Source of the DNA: Deltaproteobacteria bacterium
GTDB lineage: Bacteria > Desulfobacterota > Desulfobacteria > Desulfobacterales > Desulfatibacillaceae
NCBI GenBank assembly: GCA_016235345.1
Contig: JACRLG010000002.1
Location: 282,965-346,964, forward strand
Reading direction: 5' to 3'
DNA: 64,000 bases
Position numbers and translations under genes: made by a program. Below are positions 61,169 to 64,000 of the stretch, piece after piece. The notes below the pieces were generated by a model. The model was not told the DNA's origin, made no database searches, and saw nothing but the letters and a program-made list of their open reading frames with translations. Each line of letters begins with the position of its first letter. Positions within the stretch are counted from its first letter, which is position 1.

Positions 61169-63298
61169 ATGGCTCTAAATCTCAATGCGGTGGGAAAAAA
61201 AATCGGTCCCATCACCAAGGACTACACCTGGAAGGATGTGGTCCTTTACGCCCTGGGCGTGGGTGCGGGCTTTGACGAGCTCGAATACGTCTATGAAAAG
61301 GACCTGAAGGTGGTCCCCACCTTCTCCATTGCGGCCATTTTCGATTTCTTAAGCCACATCGGGGCCGAGAGCAACGTGAACCTTGCGGGCCTGGTTCACG
61401 GCGAGCAGGAACTCATCTTCCACAACCCGATCCCCAAGGATGGCAAGTTCGTAACCGAAGGCGCGGTAAAAGCCTATTACGATCTGGCCGCCAAGGGCAA
61501 AAAAGGCGCGCTCATCGTTGGCGAGGGCATAACCCGCGACGCCGACGGCAAGAAGCTCTTCACCAATATTATGACGCTCTTCGGTCGCCTTGACGGCGGC
61601 TTCGGAGGCGAGGCCCCCCCGGACGACAAGGCCGCAATTCCCGACCGCGCCCCTGATTTTGAGGTGGAGGCGGCCCCTTCAGAGAGCCAGCCCCTTGTTT
61701 ACAGGCTTTCCGGCGACGTGTTCATGATCCACGTTGACCCCGAATTCGCCAGGATGAGCGGCTTTGAAAAGCCCATCATGCACGGCCTGTGCACTTACGG
61801 TTTCGCGTGCCGCGCCCTTATCGGCAAGCTCTGCCCCGGCGCTCCCGACACCGTGCGCCGCTTGAAGTGCCGGTTCAGTAAGCCCCTCTACCCCGGAGAC
61901 CCCATCAAGACCCAGATTTGGAAGGTTGCCGACGATCAGGCCATGTGGCGGGTGGTGAACACCAAGACCAATGAAGTCTGCATTGACGGCGGCATCTTCG
62001 AGTGGGGCGCCCTTGCCAAGGACGAAATCCGCTACGACGGCAAAGTCGCCATCATCACCGGCGCAGGCGGCGGGCTTGGCAAAGCCTACGCCGTCGAGCT
62101 TGCCCGGCGCGGAGCCAAGGTGGTGGTGAACGACCTGGGCGGAAGCCGCGACGGCGTGGGCGGAAGCCAGACTGCGGCGCAGCTTGTTGTTGACGAGATC
62201 AAGGCCGCAGGCGGCGAGGCCGTACCCAACTACGACAACGTGGCAACCGCAGAGGGCGGCGCGAACATCGTGAAGACGGCGGTGGACGCCTTCGGCACGG
62301 TGGACATTCTCATCAACAACGCGGGCATCCTCCGCGACAAGAGCTTCCTTAAAATGGAGCCGGAAAACTGGCAGGCGGTTCTGGACGTGCATCTTAACGG
62401 CGCGTACAACGTGACCCGCGCCGCCTATCCCATCATGAAGGAAAAGGGCTTCGGACGAATTGTCATGACCACGAGCGCCGCAGGCGTTTACGGCAATTTC
62501 GGACAGGCCAACTACGCGGCTGCCAAGATGGGCCTTATCGGCTTTATGAATACGTTAAAGCTCGAAGGCGGCAAGTACAACGTCAAGATCAACACCGTGG
62601 CCCCGCTGGCGGCCTCGCGCCTTACCGAGGACGTTTTCCCGCCGGAGGTCTTCGAGAAATCCAAGCCCGAATTTGTGGCCCCCATGGTGCTCTTCCTTTG
62701 CTCCGACAAGTGCGACGTTTCAGGACGCATTTATAACGCCGGAATGGGCTTCTTCAACCGGGTGGCCATGATGACCGGCCCCGGCGCGGTTCTCGTGAAA
62801 GACGAAACCGTCACCCTGGAAGACGTGCAGAAGAACATGGCCGCCGTCAACAGCATGGCGGAAGCCGCCGAATACTACCAGTTGAACGATCAGGTGGGCG
62901 ACGTGCTCATGGCCTTCACCAAGCCCGCGAAAGCAGCCCCGGCTGCTGCTGCGGCGGCTGCCGCTCCAAGCGCGGCCCCCAAGTCGGTGAAGGAAGCCTT
63001 TGACCTCATGCCCTCAAAATTCGTGGCATCCGCTGCTGCTGGCGTGAACGTGGTCTTCCAGTACAACATAAGCGGCGAGGGCGGCGGTGAGTGGAACGCC
63101 GTGATAGCCGACGGAACCTGCACGGTCTCCACCGGCAAGCACGAAAAGCCCACCACCACCATCATAATGGAGTCAGCCGATTTCATGGCCATGATGAATA
63201 AAACCATCAGCCCCATGAAGGCCTATACCTCCGGCAAGCTCAAGATCGAAGGCGATATCATGAAGAGCCAGTTGATCGAAAAGCTTTTCAAAGAGTAG
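61169..63298 (+). CDS. hydratase-SDR-SCP2 fusion, MFE-2-like with swapped order
   Basis: The 709-residue protein has three parts. Residues 1-290 are a double-hotdog enoyl-CoA hydratase 2 (YRLSGDVFMIHVDPEFARMS, PIMHGLCTYG, keeping the catalytic Asp and His). Residues 295-560 are a short-chain dehydrogenase (IITGAGGGLGKAYAVELARR, VVVNDLGGSRDGVGGSQTAA, catalytic S-Y-K in TTSAAGVYGNFGQANYAAAK). After an Ala-rich linker, 595-709 is an SCP2 sterol-carrier domain. It would hydrate 2-enoyl-CoA and oxidise (R)-3-hydroxyacyl-CoA. In human MFE-2 the order is SDR-hydratase-SCP2. AAGGAGGG precedes the ATG at 61169. Confidence 0.9.
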   Translation: MALNLNAVGKKIGPITKDYTWKDVVLYALGVGAGFDELEYVYEKDLKVVPTFSIAAIFDFLSHIGAESNVNLAGLVHGEQELIFHNPIPKDGKFVTEGAVKAYYDLAAKGKKGALIVGEGITRDADGKKLFTNIMTLFGRLDGGFGGEAPPDDKAAIPDRAPDFEVEAAPSESQPLVYRLSGDVFMIHVDPEFARMSGFEKPIMHGLCTYGFACRALIGKLCPGAPDTVRRLKCRFSKPLYPGDPIKTQIWKVADDQAMWRVVNTKTNEVCIDGGIFEWGALAKDEIRYDGKVAIITGAGGGLGKAYAVELARRGAKVVVNDLGGSRDGVGGSQTAAQLVVDEIKAAGGEAVPNYDNVATAEGGANIVKTAVDAFGTVDILINNAGILRDKSFLKMEPENWQAVLDVHLNGAYNVTRAAYPIMKEKGFGRIVMTTSAAGVYGNFGQANYAAAKMGLIGFMNTLKLEGGKYNVKINTVAPLAASRLTEDVFPPEVFEKSKPEFVAPMVLFLCSDKCDVSGRIYNAGMGFFNRVAMMTGPGAVLVKDETVTLEDVQKNMAAVNSMAEAAEYYQLNDQVGDVLMAFTKPAKAAPAAAAAAAAPSAAPKSVKEAFDLMPSKFVASAAAGVNVVFQYNISGEGGGEWNAVIADGTCTVSTGKHEKPTTTIIMESADFMAMMNKTISPMKAYTSGKLKIEGDIMKSQLIEKLFKE

Positions 63299-63400
63299 CT
63301 CCGTAAGGACTTTTAGCGCGTTGTAAACGCTTACATAAAAAACCATTTCACTTCGCGCCGGGGCGTAAAACGGCATCCCGGCGAAAAAGGAGAATGCGTT

Positions 63401-64000
63401 ATGGTAGGAATAACTGCTTACGGAGCCTACATCCCCCGGCTTCGACTGGATCGTCAGGCGATCTTTCAGGCCATGGGCTGGTTCGCCCCGGCCATCATGA
63501 TGGTGGCGCAGGGCGAAAGGTCCATGTGCTATTGGGACGAAGACTCCCTCACCATGGCGGTTTCGGCTGGCATGGACTGCATAAAGGGCATAGACAAGGA
63601 AAAGATTGACGGCGCGTATTTCGCATCCACAACCTTCCCCTTTGCGGACAGGCAGAACGCCGGAATCCTTGCCACGGCCCTCAATCTTTCGTCGGGACTC
63701 ACCACAAGCGACTTCACCGGCTCAATCAAGGCGGGCTCATCGGCCCTCATCGCGGGCCTGAACGCAGTAAAATCGGGAGAGCGCAAGAACGTATTGGTTG
63801 CGGCAGCCGACCGCCGCGAGACCAAGGGCGCGTATTTTTACGAGATGTGGTACGGCGACGGCGCGGCTTCGGTCTGCGTGGGAACCGAAAACGTGATAGC
63901 GGAATTTCTGGGCTCCCACAGCGTGTCCTACGATTTCGTCGATCATTATCGCGGCGGATCCAACAAGTTCGACTACGTGTGGGAAGAGCGCTGGGCGCGT
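63401..64000 (+). CDS. HMG-CoA-synthase-like thiolase-fold protein (cut by the window end)
   Basis: The first 200 residues fit the archaeal-type HMG-CoA synthase family: MVGITAYGAYIPRLRLDRQA, then DGAYFASTTFPFADRQNAG and DFTGSIKAGSSALIAGLNAV. In true synthases the last block contains the acyl-binding Cys (typically ACKAGT); here it is Ser-Ile-Lys-Ala-Gly, so the standard chemistry is doubtful. AAAAAGGAGAATGCGTT precedes the ATG at 63401. The gene follows the MFE-like gene after 102 bases and is probably in its operon. The C-terminal half is not visible. Confidence 0.8.
   Translation, partial: MVGITAYGAYIPRLRLDRQAIFQAMGWFAPAIMMVAQGERSMCYWDEDSLTMAVSAGMDCIKGIDKEKIDGAYFASTTFPFADRQNAGILATALNLSSGLTTSDFTGSIKAGSSALIAGLNAVKSGERKNVLVAAADRRETKGAYFYEMWYGDGAASVCVGTENVIAEFLGSHSVSYDFVDHYRGGSNKFDYVWEERWAR

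Overview
The window is a GC-rich chromosome segment from a bacterium that looks like a member of the Desulfobacterota (Desulfobacterales-like). This is inferred from gene content: acyl-CoA and CoA-ester enzymes, a HEAT/phospholipase pair, AmmeMemoRadiSam parts, a UGA-decoding selenoprotein and abundant dispersed palindromes. Coding density is high, most starts have a clear AAGGAGG-type ribosome site, and one visibly AT-rich island (about 41.1-42.2 kb) stands out.

1-16.6 kb holds single genes and short operons: an HMG-CoA lyase, a biotin-type carboxyltransferase, a secreted 5'-nucleotidase with a flavodoxin-like lipoprotein, an APH/kinase fusion, Hsp20, a DNA methyltransferase fused to a degenerate staphylococcal-nuclease fold and followed by a DHH phosphoesterase, a nitroreductase, a MurU-AmgK type cell-wall recycling fusion with a thioesterase, and sfsA. 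16.6-23.6 kb carries a glutamate-synthase-like enzyme behind an attenuator-like leader, a cupin, thrS and an acyl-CoA dehydrogenase. 23.6-28.9 kb is a tandem duplication of a secreted two-gene module, a HEAT-repeat protein plus a zinc phospholipase C-like protein.

28.9-41.1 kb is almost all on the minus strand: hflKC, a large hybrid histidine kinase, an exported Memo-AMMECR1 fusion, a PpiD-type foldase and aconitase. After the AT-rich island with two paralogous small lipoprotein genes (one frameshifted), 42.2-49.3 kb has a TMTC/TPR membrane protein, a large unknown protein, a LOG-family protein and groESL. 49.5-58.8 kb encodes a TRAP binding protein fused to a peptidoglycan-binding domain, ManC, two DUF4124 coiled-coil proteins, an NfeD/flotillin pair, a SUMF1-like protein and a membrane protein with an internal repeat.

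The most striking locus is 58826-59578 on the minus strand. It is one continuous reading frame for a MerB-like (organomercurial lyase family) protein interrupted by two in-frame TGA codons. Both map onto the two catalytic cysteines of MerB, and each is followed at the right distance by a bacterial SECIS-like hairpin with a GGU(C) loop. I read it as a double-selenocysteine protein. Next to it are an initiator tRNA, a TetR regulator with its own operator, and the start of a fatty-acyl/CoA-ester operon: a hydratase-SDR-SCP2 fusion with MFE-2 parts in swapped order, then an HMG-CoA-synthase-like protein that runs off the window.

Several dispersed intergenic repeat families are present. The main one is a palindromic element of about 105-170 bp in at least seven copies; its outer arms differ between copies but stay self-complementary.
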